A stretch of DNA of 64,000 bases from Nilaparvata lugens (lineage: Eukaryota; Arthropoda; Insecta; Hemiptera; Delphacidae): positions 1,806,919-1,870,918 of the forward strand of contig NC_052507.1 of NCBI RefSeq assembly GCF_014356525.2, in the 5' to 3' direction. Shown here one piece after another: positions 23,473 to 32,898 of this stretch; the stretch's first letter is position 1, and the number at the start of each line of letters is the position of its first letter. The notes under the pieces are model-generated. The model worked only from the letters and a program-made list of their open reading frames with translations, made no database searches and had not been told where the DNA came from. Made by a program: the position numbers and the translations under genes.

Positions 23473-25569
23473 ATGGATATTTTTGGACTAAGTATGGAGT
23501 CCGATGTGGTAGAAGATCTAGCTCTAAAACTCTACGAAGAGCTGGACAAACTCATCTGTGACAACGATCCCATGATGTTCTCCAACATAATCTGCCTAAT
23601 ATCCAACACTCTAGAGCAGTTGAACAACAGAATTGTCCGCGAGAAAGAACTGTCGGAAAAACTTCAGGTGATGCGGGACGAAAACGAGGAGCTATTAAGG
23701 AAATTCAAGAATAGGGGAGGGATAATCGAAGACAAGGATAGAATTATCCTGCAGTACCAGAGTGAGATAGAGGCCTACCTTCACGACAAAGAGGTACTGG
23801 TGAGTGACGCCAAGGTTATGAAGAAAAGGATAAACGACCTCAACAAAAAGATAAAAGAGTTAGAGGTTCTGGTGGATTCGATTGAAAGTGATAACTTCTA
23901 CAAAGAGGAGAAACTGAAGGCTATGGAGAAGGAACTGGAGAGGAAGGTGATAAGAAACACAAACTTCAAAAACAATTATTTCAACAAGAACAATGGAGAA
24001 AATAAAAATTGTGTGTTTGCAGTACTGAAGCGACAATTTAGTGACAATTTTGAGGACTCTAACAGGGAGGTGGTAACTAACAGTGCAGGGAATTATTACA
24101 CACCCCAAATTAGTGCTGATATTGAACAGGACGTTTCTAGAAACTTTGTATCGTCTAACGATGTAGGGAGTCACCACAACCCAACTCAAATTACTGACTT
24201 TGATGGAGAGGTTATTTCTAACAAGATGGTATCGTCTAACAATGCTGTAAACAATAACACTCACACACAATCCTTAGACTCATCTAAGTCTAACAGTGTA
24301 GGGAATTACCAGACACTCCAAATCAATGAGGAAGTTATCTCTAACAACTTTGTATCGTCTGCAGAGAACAACACCCAAAATCCTGATCTAAATTTTTCCA
24401 GAACCACCCCAACATCTGAAACTACACCCACCAAAAATCCAAATTTGAATTCGTCTGGAACCACCTCAAGATCTGAAACTACACCCACCAAAAATCCAAA
24501 TTTGAATTCGTCTGGAACTATCCCAAGGTCTGAAACTACCCCCACCAAAACTTCTGGTTTGGGTTCGCCCATTAAGCTTGAAATAAAATCTGAGGGTACC
24601 GCTGATGTAGGTCAATTTCCAGCTGAAACCACAGGTAAAAAATCGAACTCTGAACTAGAAAAAACTGGCAACGTTAGTGACGATAGGGGTGTGTCAAGTA
24701 TTACTAGATTCGAAAACTGTGAACAATTGAACTCTGAACTAGAAACTGATAAAGTTGGTGATAGGGGAGTGTTGAGTAGGCCTGTAAGTGGACTCATAGA
24801 CGGTGGAGAATCTAACTCTGAACTAGAAATAGCAACTAAAGTTGGTGATATAGGAGTGTTGAGTGCTAGTAACCCCGCAGACAGCAAACAATCTAACCCT
24901 ACTGGACTAGAAACTACCCCTAGGTCTATCAGTAAATCTGCAGACGTTCAACAATCCAACCCTACTGGACTAGAAACTACCCCCAGGTCTATCAGTGAAC
25001 CCGCAGACGTTCAACAATCCAACCCTACTGAACTAGAAACTTCCCCCAAAGTGTCGAGAAATGGGGTGATAAACATCAGTATCTTCGCAGACGCTACCGG
25101 TAAAGAAGTTTCTCAACTACTAAAGAAACATTTTTCAGACAACTGTAATATCATGTCGCTAGTAAAATCGAACGCTAGCTTCCTTCAGGTCGTCAACAGT
25201 TGTCGACCAGAGTCCTACACTGAGAACGATCACGTGATTTTCATCTTCGGGGTCACCGACATAGATCTCAGGAAAGAGTGTGACATTTTCTTGAAGCTGG
25301 AACCCTATTTGGCGTTATTTTGTAAGACGAACGTGTGGATTTGTACCCTGCCATACCGGTATGACTTGAAAGCTGATGACACCAAGCAAAATGTGATACA
25401 ACTGATCAACAATTATATGAAGGAGATCGCTGTGAGACAGAGTCATGTGAGGGTGATTGATATCTACGGTTTTAAGCAGACATATTTCAGTTGGGATGGC
25501 ATCTATCTCAACGCTAAGGGGAGGAAAAAGCTCAGTGCATTGATCCACAAAAACATAAAAATGGTATGA
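23473..25569 (+). CDS. Intact intronless 698-aa protein with coiled coil and SGNH-esterase-like C-terminus
   Basis: A single uninterrupted ORF. Residues ~46-160 are a charged heptad-rich coiled coil. Residues ~165-530 are Asn/Ser/Thr-rich, with 19-residue repeats (DNA 24379-24552, core NPNLNSSGTT) and 21-residue repeats (DNA 24889-25050, core SNPTGLETTPRSIS). Residues ~530-698 resemble an SGNH hydrolase fold: FADATGKEV where block I (GDS) would be, VIFIFGVTDI at the GxND block, WDGIYLNAKG at the DxxH block. The catalytic Ser, Asn and His all appear replaced. The same domain, better conserved, lies in the LINE ORF at 42532-43187. The start ATG is the first in frame and is followed at residue 8 by a second Met. 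It is nested, antisense, in an intron of the NAALADase-like gene. Function is unknown; it may be a domesticated or orphan LINE ORF1. AATAAA occurs just after the stop (25583). Confidence 0.85.
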   Translation: MDIFGLSMESDVVEDLALKLYEELDKLICDNDPMMFSNIICLISNTLEQLNNRIVREKELSEKLQVMRDENEELLRKFKNRGGIIEDKDRIILQYQSEIEAYLHDKEVLVSDAKVMKKRINDLNKKIKELEVLVDSIESDNFYKEEKLKAMEKELERKVIRNTNFKNNYFNKNNGENKNCVFAVLKRQFSDNFEDSNREVVTNSAGNYYTPQISADIEQDVSRNFVSSNDVGSHHNPTQITDFDGEVISNKMVSSNNAVNNNTHTQSLDSSKSNSVGNYQTLQINEEVISNNFVSSAENNTQNPDLNFSRTTPTSETTPTKNPNLNSSGTTSRSETTPTKNPNLNSSGTIPRSETTPTKTSGLGSPIKLEIKSEGTADVGQFPAETTGKKSNSELEKTGNVSDDRGVSSITRFENCEQLNSELETDKVGDRGVLSRPVSGLIDGGESNSELEIATKVGDIGVLSASNPADSKQSNPTGLETTPRSISKSADVQQSNPTGLETTPRSISEPADVQQSNPTELETSPKVSRNGVINISIFADATGKEVSQLLKKHFSDNCNIMSLVKSNASFLQVVNSCRPESYTENDHVIFIFGVTDIDLRKECDIFLKLEPYLALFCKTNVWICTLPYRYDLKADDTKQNVIQLINNYMKEIAVRQSHVRVIDIYGFKQTYFSWDGIYLNAKGRKKLSALIHKNIKMV

Positions 25570-25690
25570 ATAATGTTTCTTTAATAAACTGTCCCTCATT
25601 GTACGCTAAGGGTAGAAGAAAGCTCAGAGCATTATGTTTCACAATAACATAAAAATTATATGAATGTTTCTTCAATAAACTTTTCCTCAT
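25505..25690 (+). repeat. Tandem duplication of the ORF 3' end and poly(A) signal
   Basis: The last ~62 coding bases plus the 3' flank (GCTAAGGGGAGGAAAAAGCTC...TTTAATAAACTG, 25510-25600) are repeated in diverged form at 25600-25688 (GCTAAGGGTAGAAGAAAGCTC...TTCAATAAACTT). The gene therefore has a second poly(A) signal and a degenerate second C-terminus. Confidence 0.85.
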
Positions 25691-25715
25691 TATAAATAAA
25701 AATATAAATCTAAAA

Positions 25716-26196
25716 ACTTATCAGACCCAAGTACCTAAGAACTAATTAGAACTACAATTAAAACTCCACTAGCTGTTCAGATTTGGTTGAAACTCACCCT
25801 GTGTACCAAACGCTCCAGTCTTTCTTTGTGTGTGATTATTTACATACAATATGAGGAGCTTTTCTTTAGGGCTACTTTTGAATATAAATAAAAATATAAA
25901 ACTAAGTACCCGTTTTAAATTATTTAGTCACGACATTTTTCACGTCATGTGTGATTTTTTCCAATCATGTCGTGACTTAAATAATTTAAAAAAGGTACTT
26001 AGTTTTATATTTTTATTTATATTCAAAAGTAGCCCTAAAAAAAAGATTGTTCCTCATATTGTTTGTAGATAATCACACACAAAGAAAGACTGGAGCGTTT
26101 GGTACACAGGGTGAGTTTCAACCAAATCTGAACAGCTAGTGGAGTTCTAATTCTAGTTCTGATTGGTTCTTAGTTACTTGGGTCTGATTAGTTCTT
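25716..26196. repeat. Near-perfect ~480 bp palindrome
   Basis: Left arm 25725-25948 and right arm 25960-26190 are reverse complements over about 220 bp (for example ACCCTGTGTACCAAACGCTC and its complement at 26093-26112), with few mismatches. The centre keeps CACGACAT...ATGTCGTG, the outer part of the hammerhead-like motif seen at 47607, but no GAAAC core. No ORF of substance. Confidence 0.93.
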
Positions 26197-26352
26197 ATAG
26201 TACCTAACTAGACAACCTAAGCGTGCTCGTCTAAGAATGTTCTTAAGAATCGTTTATAAATACTGCCCCAACTTTAGCACTAGTTCGAATAGTGTTGGTA
26301 GATTAAATCAAGCTATGTACGCGCGCATTTATTATATGTTACATATTTAGTG

Positions 26353-26608
26353 CCGGTTGCACAAAAGCCGATTAAATTTTAACCGTGATTTATTCCAGGA
26401 GAACCAACAATCAAAGAAGGCTTTTTTGAAAAGACGGCTTCTCTGATTGGTTCTCGTGGAATCAAACTATCACGGTTAAAATTTAACCGTGATTAATTCC
26501 AGGAGAACCAATCAGAGAAGGCTTTTTTGAAAAGACGGCTTCTCTGATTGGTTCTCGTGGAATCAATCACGGTTAAAATTTAACCGGCTTTTGTGCAACC
26601 GGGCCTTA
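26353..26608. mobile_element. MITE family G, double-core copy
   Basis: Ends GCCGGTTGCACAAAAGCCG / reversed GGCCCGGTTGCACAAAAGCC. The palindromic core (AACCGTGATTAATTCCAGGA...GTGGAATCAATCACGGTT) occurs twice in tandem. Confidence 0.88.
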
Positions 26609-28575
26609 GAGTTTAAAGCATCAGTTGATACGATTCTAAGATGGGACAGTATTAATAAATGATTCTCAAGAACATTCTCAGCCGAGCACGCTGTGGTTGA
26701 CTAGTAACTGAGAACTAATCATATCCAAGTAACTAAGAACTATGTAATCAGAACGAGATTGTAGCAGCCAGCTGTTGGACAACTGAAGGTTCCTAGGCTA
26801 AAAACGTTCTTAAGAATCACGTCTATAACATAATAATATTGTCTTAGATTGTTCCACCGTCCTTAATTCTAATCACCTCTTCTCATTATAGTTAGTTTTA
26901 ATTGAAGAATTGCCTGTGATAGTTGTATACGCTTTTACATTGTTTCGATGATTTTGAACAGTGGCAGGTTTCTTGAGGTGTGATTCTCTAATATGAGAAG
27001 TTTAACAAAAGTAGAGGCTACTTGAAAATCATAATTTTTTATTGTGATGTTTCATTTTTGCTTCACATTTCAATGAAAGATGATGATTATTGATTTGACG
27101 AGAAGTCTGACTAAAAGGACTAAAAATTGTAGTTTATAACAATAATTTAAGTTAAATAATATATGATAATGTTATAATTGACTACTGCGGTACGCACTGT
27201 TACAGCTGTTTATAGTTTATAATTTTGATAGTGATTACATTATTGTAGCCAAATTAATTCCAATACTGAAATAGGGTTTTCAAAGGGATAATTTCCTACC
27301 TAACAACATTTTTTTCAAATTTATTTGCAGTCAATTTATATGGAAAGTCAATCAATAACTGTTAAGGAGAACTTTTAAAGAGAACTGTTTAAGGAGGTAC
27401 GACTTCATGCTATAGGCTACCATGAAATGAATACCATCAGTAATAAAATAATGCTCTGAATCAGGTCTTATTTCACACAAGAAAGTGTCAGAAAGTGTGT
27501 CAAATTCATGTAACATGGGAAAATTAATTTATTTCATGAAGGTACTCCTCCAAGACTATTGTCTAAGTTGATTACAATCATTTTCTGTTGATTATTGATG
27601 TAGTATGGTAGTAGAATATTAGGTGAACATTTCAAACTACATTGCAATTTTTCACTGTAATTTCTGTGTAATCTATCATCATTATTATAACGTTTACAAA
27701 TCAAAGAATTCACTTTCAATTATTTTTATACACAAGCCTATTTTGATTTTATAAATATTTATCAACTTTTTAATGCTAAATTTTTCCACTTTTCCAACTA
27801 TTTTAAGGATTATTTTCTAAATCGATTTAGAAATATTATTTGAATTGCATTACCGGTAGTTGTTATTTAGGTTAAAAATTTTACCTGGAAATATAATATT
27901 CTTGATTTTTACATGGTGTTGAAAAACTCATATTTGTAATAATTTTTCTTGTAATACAAGTACCTTCACTTGCAATTCAATTATCTTGTACTGAACTCCA
28001 ATTTTTAACAATCATATTGAATTCTTTCAAACAAATGTATTGGTCTCTGTGAGATATTTTGATTGTTTTAAAACAAATTATTCTTTGATTTTTATTATTT
28101 ATTGAAATTCAAATACTTCATATGTAGGCTACTTCAATTGTATTAGAGATGATTAATGAAGACTAATAAATTATAGTTACGGTACCTGTGAGCCAATGTA
28201 TCCTAAATACACCCTCCATGGTTGTTTCATGTTGATTAAATTTTATTAGTGGGCCTAATAAACGTTTCTGATAATACTTTAACTTGAAATCATTACAGAA
28301 AAGTAATTGGAAACTTTATGTTGCCCACATTACTAAATCAATATTTTTACATGTATAGGCCTAATGAGTAATTTATTGATAAACGTTTCTAATAATAACT
28401 TAATTTAACTTAAAATTATTACAGAAAAGTAATTAGAAATCGTATGATGCCTACATTACTCTAACAATATATTTCCATACGATGAGTAATTTATTGATTA
28501 CAAATCTTTAGAAATCTGTTACGGTATTGGATTGAATCCGCAAATTTATAAGTGGTTCCAAATATTTCTGTGAAC
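26609..28575. other. Intron DNA; no exon found
   Basis: AT-rich intronic sequence. I looked here on the minus strand for the exon(s) that should lie between 29040 and 18268 and found none I could support. A short duplicated block (AGTAATTTATTGATAAACGTTTCTAATAA and relatives) occurs near 28255-28300 and 28365-28410. Confidence 0.4.
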
Positions 28576-28579
28576 TTAA

Positions 28580-28764
28580 GCTGCGTTTACACCAAAGTTA
28601 TCAACAAAATTTTTATATTTCCGTCCTTATAGATTCTATTAGATTAAACGGAGCTTATCAAACACATATGCATATCATAAGTATGATAAGTTATGTTCAA
28701 TCTAATAGAATCTATGAGAACGGAAAATATACATTTTGTTAATAAAGTTGGTGTAAATTCAGCT
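28580..28764. mobile_element. Palindromic MITE family E, copy 1
   Basis: Starts GCTGCGTTTACACCAAAGTT after a TTAA and ends with its complement (GTTGGTGTAAATTCAGC). Long inverted arms meet near ATATGCATATC. The right TTAA is mutated. Confidence 0.85.
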
Positions 28765-29039
28765 TTATTCTTCAGCTATTTTTCTTTGAAAGTAAACTCT
28801 ATTCATTCATATTTGTATTAGATTATATAGTATTCATTTACTGATGTATTGATATAGTAATGTAATGATGTATTAAACATTAGCATTCAGTTCAAATTCG
28901 AACATTGGTGGCTAAAAACAAACATTTTTGTAAATTTAAACCAAATTTCTAAACTATTTTATTGTAAAAATTGTGTTTCATACATTCATATCGTCGTGTT
29001 ATTTATTTGTGTTATGCAATATATAAATTATTTACTTAC

Positions 29040-29205
29040 TGCAATGACGTATTGTACTTTGTCTGTGAATACCTAGTCCAGCTGTCGAGAATGGTTTTAT
29101 GTCCAGAAAGTATTTCTACCCTGTTTGGGTTAGGAACTAGTGCGCTAGCATCTCTTACTGCTTTCTCCAGAAGTGGGACAGCTTGCACTTTCAAGTGCTC
29201 ATTGC
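29040..29205 (-). CDS. NAALADase/GCPII-like gene, exon
   Basis: A 166 bp exon (acceptor TGAACAG, donor A|GTAAGT). It reads (G)NEHLKVQAVPLLEKAVRDAS, then ILDSWTRYSQTKYNTSL, matching [20 protein letters not shown] and LYESWTKKSPSP of human GCPII. The first two bases complete a Gly codon with the G at the end of 32899-33045. It ends with two bases of a codon (CA) whose partner exon was not found. It corresponds to the part of the peptidase domain just after the catalytic glutamate. Confidence 0.9.
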
Positions 29206-29250
29206 CTGTTCATTAATAATTCAATTTTATAAATAAAAATAGAAATTCAA

Positions 29251-29473
29251 AGCTGCGTTTACACTAGAGCTATTAACAAAATGTCGTGTTTAAAAACATA
29301 AAAAGTGTGTTAACAAAATGTTTATTTTTCCGTCCTTATAGATTCTATTAGATTGAACATAGCTTATCATGCACATGATGTGCATATGTGTTTTTCAAGC
29401 TCCGTTTAATCTAATAGAATCTATAAGGAAGGAAAAATAAAATTTTTGTTAATAACTTTGGTGTAATCGCAGC
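29251..29473. mobile_element. Palindromic MITE family E, copy 2
   Basis: Same family as 28580-28764, with TTAA immediately after its right end (29474-29477). The left arm has a ~30 bp internal duplication (GTGTTTAAAAACATAAAAAG). The two copies flank the 29040-29205 exon. Confidence 0.85.
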
Positions 29474-29477
29474 TTAA

Positions 29478-29580
29478 AGTACCCTTTTTAAAATGGTTTA
29501 CTAACAACATGTTTCAGCTATATGATACCATTATCAAGCGTGATAAACAATTTTAAAAAGAGTACCTACCTACTAGGATT
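29478..29580 (-). mobile_element. Palindromic repeat with hammerhead-like centre (degenerate)
   Basis: Arms AGTACCCTTTTTAAAATGGT / TTTTAAAAAGAGTACC enclose, on the minus strand at 29504-29540, CTTGATAATGG...AGCTGAAACATGTT. This has the TGAxAATG box, a GAAAC box and an ACATGT stem III palindrome. Confidence 0.6.
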
Positions 29581-29584
29581 TCTA

Positions 29585-29720
29585 TTTTTACTTTCCTTGC
29601 CCTATTACCATAGGTAAGGAAAGTATTGCTTTCCAAAAAAAATTAAGGTACTCCAATTTCTAAATTTCTATACGTTTCAAGGTCCCCTGAGTCCAAAAAA
29701 CTGGTTTTTGGGCATTAGTC

Positions 29721-29766
<46 letters not shown>

Positions 29767-29771
29767 GTGTG

Positions 29772-29854
<83 letters not shown>

Positions 29855-29904
29855 TGTGTGTGTGTGTGTGTTGTGTGTGTGTGGTGTGTGTGTGTGTGTG
29901 TGGT

Positions 29905-29978
<74 letters not shown>

Positions 29979-29979
29979 T

Positions 29980-30022
<43 letters not shown>

Positions 30023-30694
30023 TTGTGTGTGTGTGTGTGTATGAGTGTATGTGCGTCTGTGTACACGATATCTCATCTCTCAATTAACGGAATGACTTGA
30101 AATTTTGAACTTAAGGTCCTTTCACTATAAGGATCCGACACGAACAATTTCGATTAAATGCAATTCAAGATGGCGGCTAAAATGGCGAAAATGTTGTCAA
30201 AAACAGGGTTTTTTGTGATTTTCTCTGAAACGGCTCCAACGATTTTGATCAAATTCACACTTAAAATAGTCATCGATAAGCTCTATCAACTGCCACAAGT
30301 CCCATATCTGTAAAAAATTTCAGGAGCTCCGCCCCATCAATGCAGATAGATTCCCAATTATCAGGCTTCAGATACAATTGAAACAAAAAAAATCAAGTGG
30401 AGTAGATTGAGCATGAAAATCTCTACAATTAATGTTCAGTAACATTTTCACCTAAATTTGAAAATAAGCTTTAAATTCGCGAAAATGTGATTATTCAATT
30501 GCAAATTATTGTTGATTCTATTAAATCATTCACTATGAAGAGATACCAGACCTCATGTGTATCTCCAGCGTTATTGCCCTGTCACCAGCTGGCTCAAATC
30601 TTTGAATAGTAGACTTGAGATGCGCGGGAACACTAGCGTCAGGTGATCAATTTTCATAACGGCAAGGAAAGTTGTGTGAGTGCGCCACACCAGA
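29585..30694 (-). mobile_element. Microsatellite-carrying element (family C), copy 4
   Basis: Minus orientation, very similar to copy 1 over its whole length. It includes the Met-less conserved blocks AAGATGGCGGCTAAAATGGCG and GGAGCTCCGCCCCATC (each under 21 bases here). The microsatellite has grown to ~315 bp with interspersed TTG and GGT variants. Confidence 0.8.
29726..30041. repeat. (GT)n microsatellite, interrupted
   Basis: A ~315 bp GT tract with TGTTG and TGGTG interruptions inside family C copy 4. Confidence 0.98.
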
Positions 30695-30787
30695 TTTTTA
30701 TTTATATTCGAGAGTAGCCCTAACGGAAAGAAGATCATTAAATTTTGTATAGTGTATTTTGATGTAGTGGAGCTCTTCAATGATTGA

Positions 30788-30975
30788 AGAGACTCAAGAT
30801 TTTGTCAATATTCCAATTTATTCCAATAAAAATTATTATTTAAGAAGAGAATGCTTTTGCATGTCAGCTGATGACATGTGAGCACACACGAAAGCATGCT
30901 CCGGTAAAATAATAATTTTTTAATTGAAATAAAAAGTGGAATATTGACAAAATTTCAAATCTCTTTAATAATTAA
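30788..30975 (+). mobile_element. Palindromic element with a hammerhead ribozyme-like core
   Basis: Inverted arms (TTTTGTCAATATTCCA...AAAAATTATTATTTA and the complementary TAAAATAATAATTTTT...TGGAATATTGACAAAA) enclose the core at 30868-30901. It resembles a short PLE- or retrozyme-derived repeat. A related sequence lacking CTGATGA lies at 6915-6960. Confidence 0.7.
30868..30901 (+). ncRNA. Hammerhead ribozyme-like motif
   Basis: CTGATGA at 30868-30874. Stem II is TGTG (30877-30880) / CACA (30885-30888), with a C-A pair of extra or mismatched bases next to the core. GAAA is at 30890-30893, stem III is the palindrome AGCATGCT (30893-30900), and the cleavable UC is at 30900-30901. Stem I would be formed by the flanking inverted arms. 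The imperfect stem II base makes activity uncertain. Confidence 0.55.
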
Positions 30976-31035
30976 ATTATTATGTAGAATATTTCATTAA
31001 AGAATGCATCAAGTAACCTTTTATTTCAACACAAC

Positions 31036-31073
31036 ACAACTGGTTTCAACTCTTCAAGAGCCATTTTCAAGTG
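31036..31073 (-). other. Degenerate hammerhead-like motif
   Basis: The minus strand reads CTTGAAAATGG, then a GCTC..GAGT stem, then TTGAAACCAGTTG. It has the family arrangement with a mutated core and GUU at the presumed cleavage position. Confidence 0.4.
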
Positions 31074-31088
31074 TATAATAGAAGGGTA

Positions 31089-31632
31089 CCGTACTTGATA
31101 TAATATATCAATATAGAATACCGGGTGTTTCAGAAAGAATGACCCAATTTTAAACAGTTATATTTATTTAAAAAAAAATGGTGTACTCAAACCAATTTCA
31201 CATCAAACTACTCACAGAAGTATCAAGTTTATGATGATGTATTATAAGTGTTCTATGTGCCCTCCTTTAGAGGCTCGGACGACATCTAGACGGTAGCCAA
31301 ATTCATCCCAGACTGTTCGCAAGATGTCTGTCTTCTCGGACTGTAGCTACTGCATCAGTTATCCTGGTTTTCAGCTCCTCAATATAAGGGAGGAACAACG
31401 TTAAAGATCGTGTTCATGTTCCTCCCTTAGCACTTGATGAATTGAGGAGCTAAAAACCAGGATAACTGATGCAGTAGCTACAGTCTGAGAAGACATCTTG
31501 CGAACAGTCTGGGATGAATTTGGCTACCGTCTAGATGTCGTATAAGCCTCAAAAGGAGGGCTCATAGAACATTTATAATACATCATCATAGACTTGATAC
31601 ATCTGTGAGTAATTTGATGTAAAATTGGTTTT
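31089..31632. repeat. Long palindrome, arms ~200 bp (transposon remnant)
   Basis: 31127-31400 and 31425-31632 are inverted copies (CTGTAGCTACTGCATCAGTT and complement). The left outer end begins GGGTGTTTCAGAAAGAATGA. One strand retains a DEFGYRLDV-like coding trace, suggesting the arms derive from the 3' end of a transposase-like gene. No intact ORF. Confidence 0.8.
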
Positions 31633-32035
31633 CCTACAGTTACGTTGAAAAGTGGCCATTGCTGCACTGATTACTGAACGCAAAGAATCACTTTTCCGCT
31701 CTAGTGCGGGAAAAATTTTTCTGCACTCCAGATTTGCAACATGGCAACGCAAAATACTTAGTAGGTTATATGGAGCAACAGTGCAGCAAAATCAAAATGA
31801 AGTTGGTAACAGTGACTGCTGTGGCTGCTATAGTGAGCAGAGGTGCAACCAAGCACAACGCGCTAATTATTATTCATTATATATTATAACCAAGGACAAC
31901 GAGGACTTTAGGATTTTAGGATTAAGGTTTTTATCAATAATAAAATTACACAGAAAAACATTTGATGCATTTCAGGCAATTTTACCCATAATTACCCACT
32001 TTTCATATTCAATGGTAACTGTAGGAAAAACTTAA
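31633..32035. mobile_element. Non-autonomous TIR element
   Basis: Left end TTTTCCTACAGTTACGTTGA, right end the complement of GTTTTTCCTACAGTTACC. Both continue into AAAAGTGG-type sequence. A truncated copy lies at 51783-51930. The 127-codon plus-strand frame across it is not recognisable and is probably fortuitous. Confidence 0.7.
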
Positions 32036-32044
32036 TGTGAAATA

Positions 32045-32152
32045 CGTGCGCAAAGTTCCTCTGCTGCACTCAAGAAACCATTCCGCCCTCGCCTACGGCT
32101 CGGGCGTAAACGCTTCTTTCGGTGCAGCAAACTGTCACTTTGCGCACTAGTT
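32045..32152. mobile_element. Short GC-richer MITE
   Basis: Imperfect inverted ends GTGCGCAAAGTTCCTCTGCTG and GTGCAGCAAACTGTCACTTTG...GCGCAC around a palindromic CGCCTACGGCTCGGGCG centre. No ORF. Confidence 0.6.
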
Positions 32153-32183
32153 GCACAAATAACTATTGTGTACACGTTGTGTA

Positions 32184-32816
32184 AAACGTTGCCGATCCTC
32201 TGTCTTGTCAATGCCTTCTATAGACTGTAGCTGATACAGGTTTATTGATGTAATATTAACTGTTCATTCTTCTTTAAAATAATCAATTACATTTTATTAA
32301 GAAAGAAATCATATTTTTCAATAATTTAATAATGAATTCTTATAATAAGGATGGAATATTTTATAAATCAATTATTAATTCTACATTGCTAAAAGACCAT
32401 CTGGCAACAGAGCAAAGCGAGAAAGAGATAGCGTTATCCGCTTTGTTGAATGATAGACAAGGGTAGCAGGTACACAGGTTTATTGATGTGATATTAACTG
32501 TTCATTCTCTTTCAAAATAATCAAATATATCTTATTGATGTGATATTATTATTATGTGGTTTATTGATGTGATATTAACTGTTCATTCTCTTTCAAAATA
32601 ATCAAATATATCTTATTAAACAAGATTTCCATCATTTCATAATTAAGATAAAATATTTTGTTAATAAATTAATGATCAATTCTACATTGTTAAAAGACGA
32701 TCTGGCAACAGAGCAACGCGAGAAAAAGATAGCGCTATCCGCTTTGTTGAATGATAGACAAGGATAGCAATACCATTGCTAATCAAACACTGCCAATATA
32801 ACGTGGACCTCACTAT
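32184..32816 (+). mobile_element. MITE family B copy with internal duplications
   Basis: Lacks the first ~45 bp and ends normally at ACGTGGACCTCACTATA. The middle contains a partial second copy, and the block GGTTTATTGATGTGATATTA is tandemly repeated (near 32478 and 32560), so this is a chimera of at least two family B copies. Confidence 0.85.
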
Positions 32817-32898
32817 AAGCATTGATTTGAACACACTACGTAACATACAATTATCTTGAATAACTATCTATATAATAATTATCTTGAATTATGTTTAC

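Noticed and set aside
23860..24887. Minus-strand frames of 88-136 codons
   Set aside because: Shadows of the 698-aa plus-strand ORF.
28150..28240. Candidate missing exon of the NAALADase-like gene
   Set aside because: A donor-like CAG|GTACCG is preceded by open sequence on the minus strand, but none of its frames resembles the expected SGxP...YPLYH region and no good acceptor is present.
29660..30100. Six overlapping 100-138 codon frames
   Set aside because: Translations of the interrupted (GT)n tract; no codon bias or domain.
31652..32035. 127-codon frame
   Set aside because: It coincides with a TIR element whose ends pair across it; no recognisable protein family.
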